NCBI GenBank assembly: GCA_964498075.1
Contig: CAZCGA010000038.1
Location: 1-46,267, forward strand
Length of the DNA stretch: 46,267 nt
From: CAZCGA01 sp964498075
GTDB taxonomy: Bacteria; Desulfobacterota; Binatia; HRBIN30
Direction: 5' to 3'
Part shown: positions 25,802-34,118 of the stretch, piece after piece
How positions within the stretch are numbered: position 1 is the first letter of the stretch
Layout: each line of letters begins with the position of its first letter
The notes under the pieces: generated by a model
What the model saw: only the letters and a program-made list of their open reading frames with translations
Told to the model about the DNA's origin: nothing
The model's database searches: none
Translations under genes and position numbers: made by a program

Positions 25802-26719
25802 TCACCCTGCCTTCGGCGCCGGCGGAGCGTCCGCCGTGTTTGGATTCAGCGCTTCATCGAGCGCCGCCTTGATGGTCTCGTACGGCACCGCCCCTTCGAG
25901 CTTGCGGCCGTTGATGAAGAAGGTGGGTGTGGAGCGCACCCCGAGGGCCTCGGCTTCCGCCTGCTGCGCTTTGACGACGTCGAGCGCGCCCTTGCTGTCG
26001 AAGCAGGCCTCGAAGGCGGCGACGTCCACGCCAGCGGCGCCCGCGGCAGCACCCTTCGCCTTCTCCTTCAGATTATCGAGGCTGATGTCTTGTTGGTTCT
26101 GAAACAGGAAGTCGTAGACCTTCCAGAAGGCCTCGGGGCTCTGCTTGCGGGCGCACTCGCTCGCCAGCGCGCCGCTCTCGGCCCACGGATGGATGTTGGT
26201 CAGCGGGTAGTTTTTGAAGAAGAAGCGCACCTTGTCGCCGTAGTTCTTGAGCACCTCATCTTCCACCGTCTTGTAGGCCTTGCTGCAGTACGGGCACTGG
26301 AAGTCGGAGAACTCGACGATGGTGACGCCGGCGGTGGGGTTGCCGCGCATCGGCTGGCCCTCCAGCTTCATCTTCTCCATGTTGGCTCTGAACGGATCCG
26401 CGGTCAAGTCGGTCAGCGTCCCTTGAATCAGATAGCGGCCATCGCGCGAGAGCACCAAGGGCACCTTCTGCGTGTTGGTGCCGTTCGAGGCCTCGAGGTT
26501 GCCTTCCAGCAACCCGCTCACCTGCGCCGGCTTCAGGTCGATCACCTTGACGGTTACGTTGACGGGGAGGTTGGCGCTGCGCTTGAAGTACGCTTGCACG
26601 CGCTGCTCGATCTGCGCGCGCTCGGCCTCGGAGGGTGGGCCGCTTTCCTGCACCGGTTGGCAGGCGCCGAGTGCGGCGGCGAGCGCGCCGCCGACCATCC
26701 AGAAACTCAGCTTCCTCAT
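25802..26719 (-). CDS. DsbA-family thiol-disulfide oxidoreductase, lipoprotein
   Basis: A 305-residue lipoprotein (LGAC lipobox, Cys20). Residues 30-125 are an N-terminal domain. A thioredoxin-like DsbA domain follows with IVEFSDFQCPYCSKAYK (CPYC at 142-145) and the cis-Pro loop GVRSTPTFFING near 262. These proteins form or shuffle disulfides in the periplasm. Its position beside the very Cys-rich secreted proteins suggests it may help fold them; that is inference. It lies 11 bases after the preceding minus-strand gene, so the two are probably cotranscribed. Confidence 0.9.
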   Translation of the reverse strand: MRKLSFWMVGGALAAALGACQPVQESGPPSEAERAQIEQRVQAYFKRSANLPVNVTVKVIDLKPAQVSGLLEGNLEASNGTNTQKVPLVLSRDGRYLIQGTLTDLTADPFRANMEKMKLEGQPMRGNPTAGVTIVEFSDFQCPYCSKAYKTVEDEVLKNYGDKVRFFFKNYPLTNIHPWAESGALASECARKQSPEAFWKVYDFLFQNQQDISLDNLKEKAKGAAAGAAGVDVAAFEACFDSKGALDVVKAQQAEAEALGVRSTPTFFINGRKLEGAVPYETIKAALDEALNPNTADAPPAPKAG

Positions 26720-26730
26720 CCATTCCCCCT

Positions 26731-27279
26731 TCAGCGTGGCGCCACCGGCGTCCCGCCGGCACGCGGCGTCGACGGCGGCGCTGCGGCTTGCTGCGCTTGC
26801 AGCGCCTCGATCAGCGCCTGTTGCGCCGCGCGGCTGATCGCATTGTCGGCGATGCTGTACCAGTGCTCGTTCGCTGCTGTGGTGATCGTCGTCCGCGGCT
26901 GCACCCAGACGGGCTCGCTGCCCGGCGAGCTGGGCTCGCCGTACTGGCGCCGCAGGCTCTGCACGACGTCAGCAAACGGCGTATCGCCGCTGTACATGAT
27001 GATGGTCCACAGTTGGTTTTTCCAAAAGCGCAATTCGAGATCGGCCGGTGCGGTTAGACCCGGTACGCTCATCTTTGTCAACAGGTAGCGGCTCAAGTCC
27101 GGGCTCGTGAAGTAGGCCGCCCCGAGGCGGCGCGGCGCCGGCTGCAGCGCCGGGTAGAGCGCCCGCACTTGCTCGATCGACATGCCGAACTTGGCCGTGC
27201 CGAAACCGTCGAGCTCCGCACCGAGCGTGGGCGCGGCAAGACAGAGAGACAGGGTTGCGATCAGGCTTTGCTTGATCAT
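26731..27279 (-). CDS. Exported protein of unknown function
   Basis: A 182-residue protein with a signal peptide (SLIATLSLCLAAPTLGA). The body has DGFGTAKFGMSIEQVRALYP, a motif seen in small periplasmic proteins whose N-terminal helix starts GMSxxxVxxxYP. ELRFWKNQLWTIIMY and FADVVQSLRRQYGEP follow, then an Ala/Gln/Pro-rich tail. Its function is unknown. It precedes the DsbA-like gene in the same operon and follows a palindromic repeat element. Confidence 0.75.
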   Translation of the reverse strand: MIKQSLIATLSLCLAAPTLGAELDGFGTAKFGMSIEQVRALYPALQPAPRRLGAAYFTSPDLSRYLLTKMSVPGLTAPADLELRFWKNQLWTIIMYSGDTPFADVVQSLRRQYGEPSSPGSEPVWVQPRTTITTAANEHWYSIADNAISRAAQQALIEALQAQQAAAPPSTPRAGGTPVAPR

Positions 27280-27381
27280 CGTTTCACTCCATTCGCGTTG
27301 CGGGGACGCACCGTGAGCTGGTAATGCGTTGCCCTCCTTGCCTTCGTTCCCCTCCTTAGCGTGCGGTCGATAAACAGCGGC

Positions 27382-27507
27382 GCCCCTCGATACGCCGCGA
27401 AAAGAACGCGGCTACTCGGGGTGAACGGAGTAGGGGTCTCCGGAAAAGATCTCGAAATCCGTTCGCCCCGAGTAGGCCCCATTTTTTCGGGGGCCGTATC
27501 GAGGGGC
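27382..27507. repeat. Palindromic (REP-pair-like) element, copy 1
   Basis: The outer arms read gcccctcgatacgccgc and, inverted, ggggccgtatcgaggggc. Inner arms ggctactcggggtgaacgg and ccgttcgccccgagtaggcc are also inverted. A related element lies at 31264-31386. The element sits just past the end of the DUF4340 gene and could form a large hairpin. No gene is present in 27280-27571. Confidence 0.85.
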
Positions 27508-27571
27508 TGCCTCGGAGAAAATCGACAGTCCCTCGGTAAGGAGGGGAATGCCTGCTCGATCCGCTCGACAC

Positions 27572-28129
27572 TCACGACTCCGCATCCGCAACTTTCTCTT
27601 TCGCCCGCAGCGCCTCGAACAGCAGGTCTTCGTAGTAGCGCACGTTCAACCCGATGAGGAAGACACGCTCGCTGTCGTTGCGTTCCGCGTAGACCGCGGT
27701 GCCGGCAGGATTGCGGTTTCCGAGAGTGACGGTCACGGGTGTGCCGGACGCCGGGGTGAGAACGATCCGCGACTCCGGGTTGTCCAGGCCGAACTGCGCC
27801 CGCTCCCGTTTCGTCTCTGCCACCACCTCGACGTCGGGCAGCTGCGTGAGATTGGTGATCAAGCCGGCTACCAGGTCTGCGGGCACCGTTGCGCCGGCCG
27901 GCTCGCCCACCTGCCAGCGCCCATCGACGCGGCGGCAGCGGACCAGCGCGTCGCCGCGGCGCACTTCCAAGGCGGTGAACTCGCTCTCGGGCACGTTGAG
28001 GAACGGCGCCCGGGTGAGATGCGCGACCGCTTCGCCGGCGGGTGCGCGCTCCACCGCCAGGTAGTAGACACCGAGCGCCAGAAAGCAGGCCCAGTACAGG
28101 GCGGCGCGACTCCACGTCATCCGGTCCAC
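27572..28129 (-). CDS. DUF4340-type protein, last gene of the Gld-like ABC operon
   Basis: A 185-residue protein with one N-terminal membrane helix (ALYWACFLALGVYYLAV) and a periplasmic domain. LEVRRGDALVRCRRVDGRW, VVAETKRERAQFGLDNPES and VTLGNRNPAGTAVYAER match the DUF4340 pattern. Such genes commonly follow GldG-like proteins. The start overlaps the end of the GldG-like gene by about 13 bases (ATG 28129 or 28120), which implies translational coupling. A structural partner of the ABC complex is likely; its exact role is unknown. Confidence 0.82.
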   Translation of the reverse strand: MDRMTWSRAALYWACFLALGVYYLAVERAPAGEAVAHLTRAPFLNVPESEFTALEVRRGDALVRCRRVDGRWQVGEPAGATVPADLVAGLITNLTQLPDVEVVAETKRERAQFGLDNPESRIVLTPASGTPVTVTLGNRNPAGTAVYAERNDSERVFLIGLNVRYYEDLLFEALRAKEKVADAES

Positions 28130-29481
28130 CGGCGGCGCAGGAACACCGCCGCCCCGATGCCCAGGACGATCGCCGGCTGCACGATCGTGCCGAGCAGGAA
28201 GGCGAGGCGCCCTTGGCGCGCACTGACGAAGAACTGATTGACGCCCGGCTGGCGCAGCTGCGGTCGCTGCCCCAGCAGCTCCTCTTCACCCGCCAGCCAG
28301 TTGATCGCATTCACCAGCAGATCCTTGTCGCCGAGGTACTCGATGAAGAAGTTGTTGGCGAAGTCGGAGTCACCCAGAATGATGAGGCGGGCCGGTCGCG
28401 CCGAACGCAGCGCGTCGACGAGCACACTCACACCCACCGGGATGGGGCCGTGTTGATCCCGACCACTGGTGAAGCTGGCCACACCGGTGCGCAACACGTC
28501 CAGATCCGGCGTGCGCCAGCTGGTCGGCGCGCTGCGCAGCAGCTCGATGCCCGTGACGCGGGCGCCCGGCACGCCGGCGAAAACGATCGGCCGCGCCTGC
28601 GAGAACAGCGGCGGCGCCTTGAGCGCGACGCTCACCGGATGCCGGTCGGAGAGGCCGGGCACGGTCATCGTCAGGTAGTCGCCGGCGAACAACCGGTTCT
28701 CCGGATCGACCACGACATCGTCACCGACCTTGACACCGTAGCGATCCAGAAACGCCGACAGGCTGGGCGCCGTCTGCGGATCGAGCATGAAGAGCGCGTT
28801 TCCGGACCGTTCGACGTAGGCCGCCAGCGTGGCCAGCTCCGCCGTGAGCAGATCCGTTCGCGGCCCGGCGACCACCACGACGTTTGCATCCGCCGGCACC
28901 TCGGCGGCGGCCAGCAAATTGAGCGGCCGCACGTCATAGAACTCGCGACGCAGCGCCGCGCCCGCCGAGGAGTAGCCGCGCCGCCGATCGCTGCTGTCGA
29001 GGCGCTGCTCGCCGTGCCCGGTGACGAAGTAGACGACCTTGCGCGTCGGGCGCGTGACCTGCAGCAACGCCTCCATCAGCAGCTCCTCGCGCGGATTGGT
29101 GAACACCTTGCGCCGACCCTCGCTCTCGACCACCAGCGCCCCGTAGTCGTCGACGCCGTACTGGCGCGCCACGGCGGGGTTGCGGTTGACGTCGACGACG
29201 CTGTAGCGCACGTGCGGCGAAGCGTTGCCGACGCGTACCAGCAAATCCTCGATCTCGGCGTTCCGTGCATCGTCGGAACGCAGGAAGGCGATGATCTGCA
29301 CGTCGCGCTGCAACCCGCCGAGCACTCTGCCGGCATGCCCGGAGAGGGTGAAGCGCTTCTCCGGGGTCAGGTCGAGCCGCAGGGTGTGGTGCGCCAGGAT
29401 GACCTGGGCCGTGCACAGGCTGCCGGCCAGGCCCACGGTGGTGGTCGCGAGGAGCAGCCATTGGCGCCAGCCGCCCCTCAT
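28117..29481 (-). CDS. GldG-like ABC-transporter auxiliary protein
   Basis: A 454-residue protein with an N-terminal membrane helix, a large periplasmic part and a C-terminal membrane helix (VQPAIVLGIGAAVFLRRR). Motifs: LDLTPEKRFTLSGH, EDLLVRVGNASPHVRYSVVD, VYFVTGHGEQRL, ADANVVVVAGPRTDL and LIILGDSDFANNFFIEYLG. These identify the GldG / ABC_transp_aux family. The ATG at 29481 overlaps the permease stop (ATGA). In Bacteroidetes GldAFG supports gliding; in other phyla the function of such operons is unclear. Confidence 0.85.
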   Translation of the reverse strand: MRGGWRQWLLLATTTVGLAGSLCTAQVILAHHTLRLDLTPEKRFTLSGHAGRVLGGLQRDVQIIAFLRSDDARNAEIEDLLVRVGNASPHVRYSVVDVNRNPAVARQYGVDDYGALVVESEGRRKVFTNPREELLMEALLQVTRPTRKVVYFVTGHGEQRLDSSDRRRGYSSAGAALRREFYDVRPLNLLAAAEVPADANVVVVAGPRTDLLTAELATLAAYVERSGNALFMLDPQTAPSLSAFLDRYGVKVGDDVVVDPENRLFAGDYLTMTVPGLSDRHPVSVALKAPPLFSQARPIVFAGVPGARVTGIELLRSAPTSWRTPDLDVLRTGVASFTSGRDQHGPIPVGVSVLVDALRSARPARLIILGDSDFANNFFIEYLGDKDLLVNAINWLAGEEELLGQRPQLRQPGVNQFFVSARQGRLAFLLGTIVQPAIVLGIGAAVFLRRRWTG

Positions 29482-30233
29482 CGCCGCCCCCGCCATTTGC
29501 GCGATTCCAGCACGCGCAGCGTGAGGAAACTGAAGAAGCCGATGAAGGACACGAAGTAGGCGACGTCCTGCGCATCGATGACGCCGCGCGCGAAGGTCTG
29601 GAAGTGATCGAACATCGACAACCGGATGAGCACCCGCAACAGACCCGGGCTGGTGGCCGCTTCGTTCCAGGTCAACATCCAGAACAGCAGCAGGATGCCG
29701 AGCGTACCGATGGCGGCGACGACTTGGCTCTCGGTCAAGGACGAGACGAACACGCCGCAGGCGATGAAGCTGAGACCGAGCAGAAAGAGGCCGATATAGC
29801 CCGGGATCAACGGCCACCACGGCAGCGGTTGCAAGCTCTGCATGTAGATCGGATACAGCAGCGTCCCTGCCAGCATGACCAAGAACACCGCTGCACAGGC
29901 AACCAGCTTGGCGAGGAACAGCTCGGAGTCGCGGACCGGGTACGTGAGGAGCAACTCGATCGTGCCCAGCTTCTTCTCTTCGGCGAACAGCCGCATGGTC
30001 AGTAACGGCATGACCAGCAGCAACACCATCGATACCGAGGACGGTGCCCCGGCGAGAAACGACATCCAGAAATTTCCGAGGATGTCCATGCCGAACCCGT
30101 ACTGCACGAAGAACATCAGGTCGGTGTAAAAGAAGAAGCCGCAAAGGCACAAGAACACCGCCGTCACCACGTAGAAGAGCGGCGAGACGAAGTACGACAC
30201 CAGCTCCTTGCGAAAGAGGGCGAGGAAGGTCAC
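29478..30233 (-). CDS. GldF-like ABC-2 permease
   Basis: A 251-residue integral membrane protein with about six helices, beginning VTFLALFRKELVSYFVSPLF. It carries the ABC-2 permease features MRLFAEEKKLGTIELLLTYP and DSELFLAKLVA. The GTG at 30233 overlaps the ATPase stop (GTGA), so start choice and coupling agree. It forms the membrane channel for the neighbouring ATPase. Confidence 0.88.
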   Translation of the reverse strand: MTFLALFRKELVSYFVSPLFYVVTAVFLCLCGFFFYTDLMFFVQYGFGMDILGNFWMSFLAGAPSSVSMVLLLVMPLLTMRLFAEEKKLGTIELLLTYPVRDSELFLAKLVACAAVFLVMLAGTLLYPIYMQSLQPLPWWPLIPGYIGLFLLGLSFIACGVFVSSLTESQVVAAIGTLGILLLFWMLTWNEAATSPGLLRVLIRLSMFDHFQTFARGVIDAQDVAYFVSFIGFFSFLTLRVLESRKWRGRR

Positions 30234-31183
30234 GACGGAGCGGTCTCTTCCTCCGTCACCAGGCGGACAAAGAGGTCTTCGAGGCTCAACGCCAGGGGGC
30301 GCACCTCGATCAGCCCCCACCCGTGGCCGACGACGGCCGCGGCGATCGCCTTCTGCACCGCCGTGCCGCTGCTCGAGTGCGCGATGAGCTCGCACACGCC
30401 GGCGGGCGCGGCGCCGTCCGTGGCGTCGACCCGTGAGACCCCGGGCACGGCGCTGAGCACGCCGCGCACTGCGTCGCGCGGGCCTTCGACACGCACCAGC
30501 GTGCGGTCGGCGCCTCCGACCCGCCGGGTCAAGGCTTCGGCGGTGTCTTCGGCGACGATGCGGCCGCGGTCGATGATGACGACCCGCTCGCAGGTCATGC
30601 TGACTTCCGGGAGGATGTGCGTGCTGAGCAGGACGGTGGTGTGGCCGCGCAGGGCGCGGATGAGGCCGCGGATCTCGACGATCTGGCGCGGATCGAGACC
30701 GACGGTGGGCTCGTCGAGGATCAGGACCTCGGGCTCGTGCAGCAGCGCCTGCGCCAGACCGACGCGCTGGCGGTAGCCCTTCGACAGGGTGCCGATGAGC
30801 CGCTCCGCCACCTCGTGCAGACCGCAGTCGTGCATCACCGCAGCGAGGCGCTGCGTCTTGCGCCTCCCACGCATCCGGCGGACGTCCGCGCAGAAATCCA
30901 GGAAGCGGTGCACGCGCATGTCCGGGTAGAGCACCACGCTCTCGGGCAGGTAGCCGATCTTGCGCCGCAAGGCCAGCGATTGGTCCGCCGCATCATAGCC
31001 GGCGACGCGGGCGCACCCGGCGGTTGGCGGGAAGAAGCCGGTGAGCACGCGCATGATGGTGGTCTTGCCGGAACCGTTGGGGCCGAGCAGGCCGATGATC
31101 TCGCCGCGCCGGACGGTGAACGACACGTCTTGCACCGCTCGCGTGGCGCCGAAGTGTTTGGTCAGGTGCTGGATCTCGATCAT
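30230..31183 (-). CDS. GldA-like ABC-transporter ATP-binding protein
   Basis: A 317-residue ATPase. Walker A GPNGSGKT at 34-41, signature LSKGYRQRVGLAQAL, Walker B VLILDEPTVGLDPRQ, H-loop STHILPEV. A C-terminal extension of about 80 residues resembles the DUF4162-type tail of GldA-like ATPases. It is the first gene of a four-gene, fully overlapping operon with the permease, GldG-like and DUF4340 proteins. The substrate is unknown. Confidence 0.92.
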   Translation of the reverse strand: MIEIQHLTKHFGATRAVQDVSFTVRRGEIIGLLGPNGSGKTTIMRVLTGFFPPTAGCARVAGYDAADQSLALRRKIGYLPESVVLYPDMRVHRFLDFCADVRRMRGRRKTQRLAAVMHDCGLHEVAERLIGTLSKGYRQRVGLAQALLHEPEVLILDEPTVGLDPRQIVEIRGLIRALRGHTTVLLSTHILPEVSMTCERVVIIDRGRIVAEDTAEALTRRVGGADRTLVRVEGPRDAVRGVLSAVPGVSRVDATDGAAPAGVCELIAHSSSGTAVQKAIAAAVVGHGWGLIEVRPLALSLEDLFVRLVTEEETAPS

Positions 31184-31263
31184 CGCCGCGTCAACAGTTC
31201 ACGCCCGTGCGTCGGCAGTCAAGAGTCGGCGGGGCCGCAGGGTTCCGTCAGCATCCTCCTGCT

Positions 31264-31386
31264 GCCTCGATACGCCGCCAGAAGAAGGCGGCTACTCGGC
31301 ACGAGCGGGTTTTGGTTTGCTTCGTTTGATCCCCGATCCCGTTCGCCCCGAGTAACGGCCCCTCCCTTGGGCCGTGTATCGAGGGG
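31264..31386. repeat. Palindromic (REP-pair-like) element, copy 2
   Basis: cctcgatacgccgcc at the left and gtgtatcgaggggc at the right are inverted. Inner arms ggctactcgg and cgttcgccccgagtaa repeat the pattern of 27382-27507. The central spacer differs. It lies 80 bases upstream of the ABC ATPase start; the 31184-31437 interval has no gene. Confidence 0.85.
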
Positions 31387-31437
31387 CACGCGCATGACGG
31401 CGCTCGCCGCGCCTCTGACGTCTGCGACTGCCGGCGC

Positions 31438-32316
31438 TCAGCGGCGCGCGCCCTCGACGTCGTAGGCAAGCAACTGGATCTGCGAGAGCGCCGGGCCACC
31501 GTCGGGACGGTTCGACTGCACGGTGCGTACAAGGCCGACATTCGGCGCATACCAGTCGCGATAGTACAGCACGATGGGATCGGCATCCGCCTTCCCTTCG
31601 CGGCGGCCGCTGTGCAACGCCACAGTATCCACGCGGACGCAGCCGCGGAAGCGGCCGGCGGGGACTTCCACCACCTCCGGCTCGGGCGCGGCGTGATGGG
31701 TCTGGCGCACGTCGTAGCCGCTGCCGCCGCCCAGGTCGTAGGCGGTGGTCACGCTATCCCACGCCGGATTGGCCCCAAGCCCCTCCGGGAGGAAGCGCTC
31801 TTCATTGGACCCGATACCGATGTCACGCAGCTCGTCGCCGGAATACTCCAAGGAGAGCGCCCGATAGAGAAAGCCATTCTCGTCAGGGCCGATGCGCCGG
31901 GAGATTCCTACTCTGTCGCCCACGCCCTTTCCCAAGTGCTTAAAACGCTCAATCCGGACTGCGTGCTGTTCGGCAAGNNNNNNNNNNCAGTAGGCGATCG
32001 GATACACCTCCGGCTTGGCGGCGCCGGGGTTCGGGACGTCAAGCAGCGGATCGTCGGTCGCATAGCTTTCGTCCACCAGACGGCAGTGGCGCTTGAGTGC
32101 CTCGATGTAGCGCTCGCCGCGCACGCGTACCGTCATGCGCGTACGCTGGTTGCGCATCGGGCGCACGATCTCGTACACCCAGGTGTCATCGGAATGGAGC
32201 GGGAAGTAGTCGGTCTGTACGGCGGCGTCCTGCGGCGGACGCGTACAAGCCGCTGCCGAGAAGGTGACCAGTCCTGCGAAGAGCCCCGCGCAGGCGCGGG
32301 CGCACGCACGGTTCAT
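31438..32316 (-). CDS. Lipoprotein of unknown function (interrupted by an assembly gap)
   Basis: Signal peptide with lipobox SAAAC (Cys24). The mature part begins DYFPLHSDDTWVYEIVR, a form common in periplasmic proteins that start with a YFPL..G..W.Y motif. AGRFRGCVRVDTVAL, IVLYYRDWYAPNVGLVRT and the end IQLLAYDVEGARR are typical of that group. A 10-N gap lies at 31978-31987. The residues encoded just after it (about 31900-31977) do not fit the family and look like foreign sequence. Real length and the middle of the protein are therefore uncertain. Confidence 0.7.
   Translation of the reverse strand: MNRACARACAGLFAGLVTFSAAACTRPPQDAAVQTDYFPLHSDDTWVYEIVRPMRNQRTRMTVRVRGERYIEALKRHCRLVDESYATDDPLLDVPNPGAAKPEVYPIAYXXXXLAEQHAVRIERFKHLGKGVGDRVGISRRIGPDENGFLYRALSLEYSGDELRDIGIGSNEERFLPEGLGANPAWDSVTTAYDLGGGSGYDVRQTHHAAPEPEVVEVPAGRFRGCVRVDTVALHSGRREGKADADPIVLYYRDWYAPNVGLVRTVQSNRPDGGPALSQIQLLAYDVEGARR
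31900..31987. other. 10-N assembly gap with an EtfB-like foreign edge
   Basis: Plus-strand translation of about 31900-31977 reads GDSYSVAHALSQVLKTLNPD then CVLFGK. This is the pattern of electron-transfer flavoprotein subunit beta (…ALAxxLKxLxPDLVLxGK). It ends at ten N (31978-31987), and the minus-strand lipoprotein resumes beyond. It is most likely a chimeric contig end. Confidence 0.65.
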
Positions 32317-32379
32317 GGCGTCGCAACAAACGACGCTCGCAGCCTAGGAGAAGGATACGAGTCAGTCAATCGGACGCGG

Positions 32380-32727
32380 TCAACGACTCGGTGCGGCGCT
32401 CGCGTCGTCGGCGAAGGCATCCTTGACGATGCGCTCGAGCGCGCCGCTGGCATGCAGCTCGCGGACGATGTCGCAACCGCCGACGAGCTTGCCGCCCACG
32501 TAGAGCTGCGGGATGGTCGGCCAGTTGGAGAACGCCTTGATAGCTTCGCGCTTCTCCTGGTCCTCGAGGATGTTGACCGACGCGAACGGACAGCCGAGCT
32601 CGCGCAGCACCTCGATCGTTGCCGCCGAGAAACCGCACATCGGGAACGACGGGGTTCCCTTCATATACAACATGACCTTGTTCGCCGTGATCTCCTGGCG
32701 AATTTCGTCTTCGATCTTTCGTGGCAT
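32380..32727 (-). CDS. grxD: Monothiol glutaredoxin (Grx4 family)
   Basis: A 115-residue glutaredoxin with the monothiol CGFS site at 31-34 (GTPSFPMCGFSAATIEVL), the NWPTIPQLYVGGKLVGGCDI cis-Pro and glutathione-binding region, and normal length. It binds a glutathione-ligated [2Fe-2S] cluster and delivers it or signals iron status. It lies 37 bases after a BolA gene in the same orientation. Grx4 and BolA proteins form [2Fe-2S] heterodimers in many organisms, so the pair is functionally coherent. Confidence 0.95.
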   Translation of the reverse strand: MPRKIEDEIRQEITANKVMLYMKGTPSFPMCGFSAATIEVLRELGCPFASVNILEDQEKREAIKAFSNWPTIPQLYVGGKLVGGCDIVRELHASGALERIVKDAFADDASAAPSR

Positions 32728-32764
32728 CTGTGCTCCCTCCCTCCGTCTGCTGTGTGAGCGTGTC

Positions 32765-33010
32765 TCAACGCACCCGCGCCCATTCCTCCGGCGTGTAGGT
32801 TTTCAGGGACAGCGCGTGGATGGGACCAGCCATCGCCCCTTTCAGGCTGCCGTAGACCAGCTGGTGGCGCTCCACCAAACTTTTCCCACCAAACACCGGA
32901 GACACCACCACCGCCTCGAAATGATCGCCGCCGCCTGTGTAGTCATCGACGCGGACCGTGGCCTCCGGCAGTCCGGTGCGGATCAGTCCCTCGATCTCGG
33001 AAGTGGTCAT
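32765..33010 (-). CDS. BolA-family protein
   Basis: An 81-residue BolA fold. MTTSEIEGLIRTGLPEA, DDYTGGGDHFEAVVVSPVF with the conserved GDHFE segment, and KSLVERHQLVYGSLKGAM with the RH(Q)xVY motif are all present. The conserved His is the usual Fe-S ligand in the Grx-BolA complex. It is followed directly by grxD. Complete. Confidence 0.94.
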   Translation of the reverse strand: MTTSEIEGLIRTGLPEATVRVDDYTGGGDHFEAVVVSPVFGGKSLVERHQLVYGSLKGAMAGPIHALSLKTYTPEEWARVR

Positions 33011-33132
33011 GCGCTGTCGTTTACCTGGAAGCCCAAGAATAGCAACTCGCGCCGCAGCAGCAAGCGGGGGTAGGCTGACGTCGGACCTCTACCCTGCGCG
33101 ACGCAGAGCCGCTATTAAGATGATGCACCCGC

Positions 33133-33217
33133 GGAGGGGTGGGTGAGTGGTTGAAACCACCGGTCTTGAAAACCGGCGACCCGCAAGGGTCCGGGGGTTC
33201 GAATCCCTCCCCCTCCG
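33133..33217 (+). tRNA. tRNA-Ser (anticodon UGA)
   Basis: The acceptor stem ggagggg pairs with cccctcc (33210-33216). The anticodon stem-loop is ccggt-cttgaaa-accgg with anticodon TGA. A long variable arm (gacccgcaagggtc) and the T-loop gttcgaatc follow. CCA is not encoded. The long variable arm confirms the serine type. Confidence 0.95.
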
Positions 33218-33278
33218 CCCCTTTCCGCAGGCGTCTGAGCCTACGGCTGTCCGGAGCGCAGCGCAGGAACTCAAGGAG

Positions 33279-34079
33279 CTACGCCTCCGCTGCCGCCAGG
33301 GCGGTGGTGATCTGCTTGCGCGTGGCGAGCAGCAGGCCTTCCACGGCGGCGCTGACGCCGTTGGCTTGCGGTACGGCGGGCGGCTGGATGGGACGGCAGA
33401 AGAGGATCTCGATCTGGCGCCCCGGATGCATGCGCCACCACGGCATCCGCGCCAATGCCGCATAGCTGCCGCACACGGCAGTCGGCAGCACCGGCAGATG
33501 GTTGTCGATGGCGAAGTGGAACGCCCCCTTCTTGAACGGCAGCAGCTCCCCGGTGCGCGTGCGGGTGCCTTCGACGAAGAAGATCACTTGCCCGAAGATC
33601 TTGCGCGCCGCCGCCGCAGCGATGCTGCGCAACGCCTGCGCGTGGTCGGCGCGATCGATGACGATCTGGTCGGCCGGGCGTAAGCCCCACCCTACGAACG
33701 GCCAGCGCAGAAGCTCGCGCTTGGCGACAAAACGAAAGGGCGGCGGGACGATGCGAATCAAGGCGAGGATGTCGAAGATGCTGGCGTGGTTGGCGCAGAT
33801 CACGTGGGCCTTGCCCCAGTCCACCGGCAGCACCTCACGGACGCGCACGCGGATCCCCACGAGCATGAGGAGCACACTGGTCCATACGTGTTGCGCGATC
33901 CAGCCGGCAAACCAGGCATTGGCCTCCAAGGCGCTGTCCAGAATGTCGCGTCTCCCGAGCTTGGCACGCAGCAACCCGTACCAGTAGCGCCCATAGAGCG
34001 CGACCATCAGCGGCGCCCCGACGATGGTGGTCCATGTCCCGGCCAGGACGATGCGGATCATGTTGAGCAGGACCGTCAC
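33279..34079 (-). CDS. 1-acyl-sn-glycerol-3-phosphate acyltransferase (PlsC-like)
   Basis: A 266-residue membrane acyltransferase. The catalytic HxxxxD motif is NHASIFD (His98-Asp103), with FFVEGTRTRTGELLPFKKGA (EGTR substrate loop) and HLPVLPTAVCGSY further on. An N-terminal hydrophobic segment (MIRIVLAGTWTTIVGAPLMV) anchors it. It makes phosphatidic acid in phospholipid synthesis. It follows the peroxiredoxin-like gene by 39 bases, at the end of the lipid-metabolism cluster. Confidence 0.9.
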   Translation of the reverse strand: MTVLLNMIRIVLAGTWTTIVGAPLMVALYGRYWYGLLRAKLGRRDILDSALEANAWFAGWIAQHVWTSVLLMLVGIRVRVREVLPVDWGKAHVICANHASIFDILALIRIVPPPFRFVAKRELLRWPFVGWGLRPADQIVIDRADHAQALRSIAAAAARKIFGQVIFFVEGTRTRTGELLPFKKGAFHFAIDNHLPVLPTAVCGSYAALARMPWWRMHPGRQIEILFCRPIQPPAVPQANGVSAAVEGLLLATRKQITTALAAAEA

Positions 34080-34118
34080 GGTCGTCTACCTTCTACGAGC
34101 CCGAGTTACGAGCACGAC

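Noticed and set aside
28042..29559. A 505-codon plus-strand frame
   Set aside because: Antisense to the GldG-like and DUF4340 genes, which have overlapping starts and clear family motifs.
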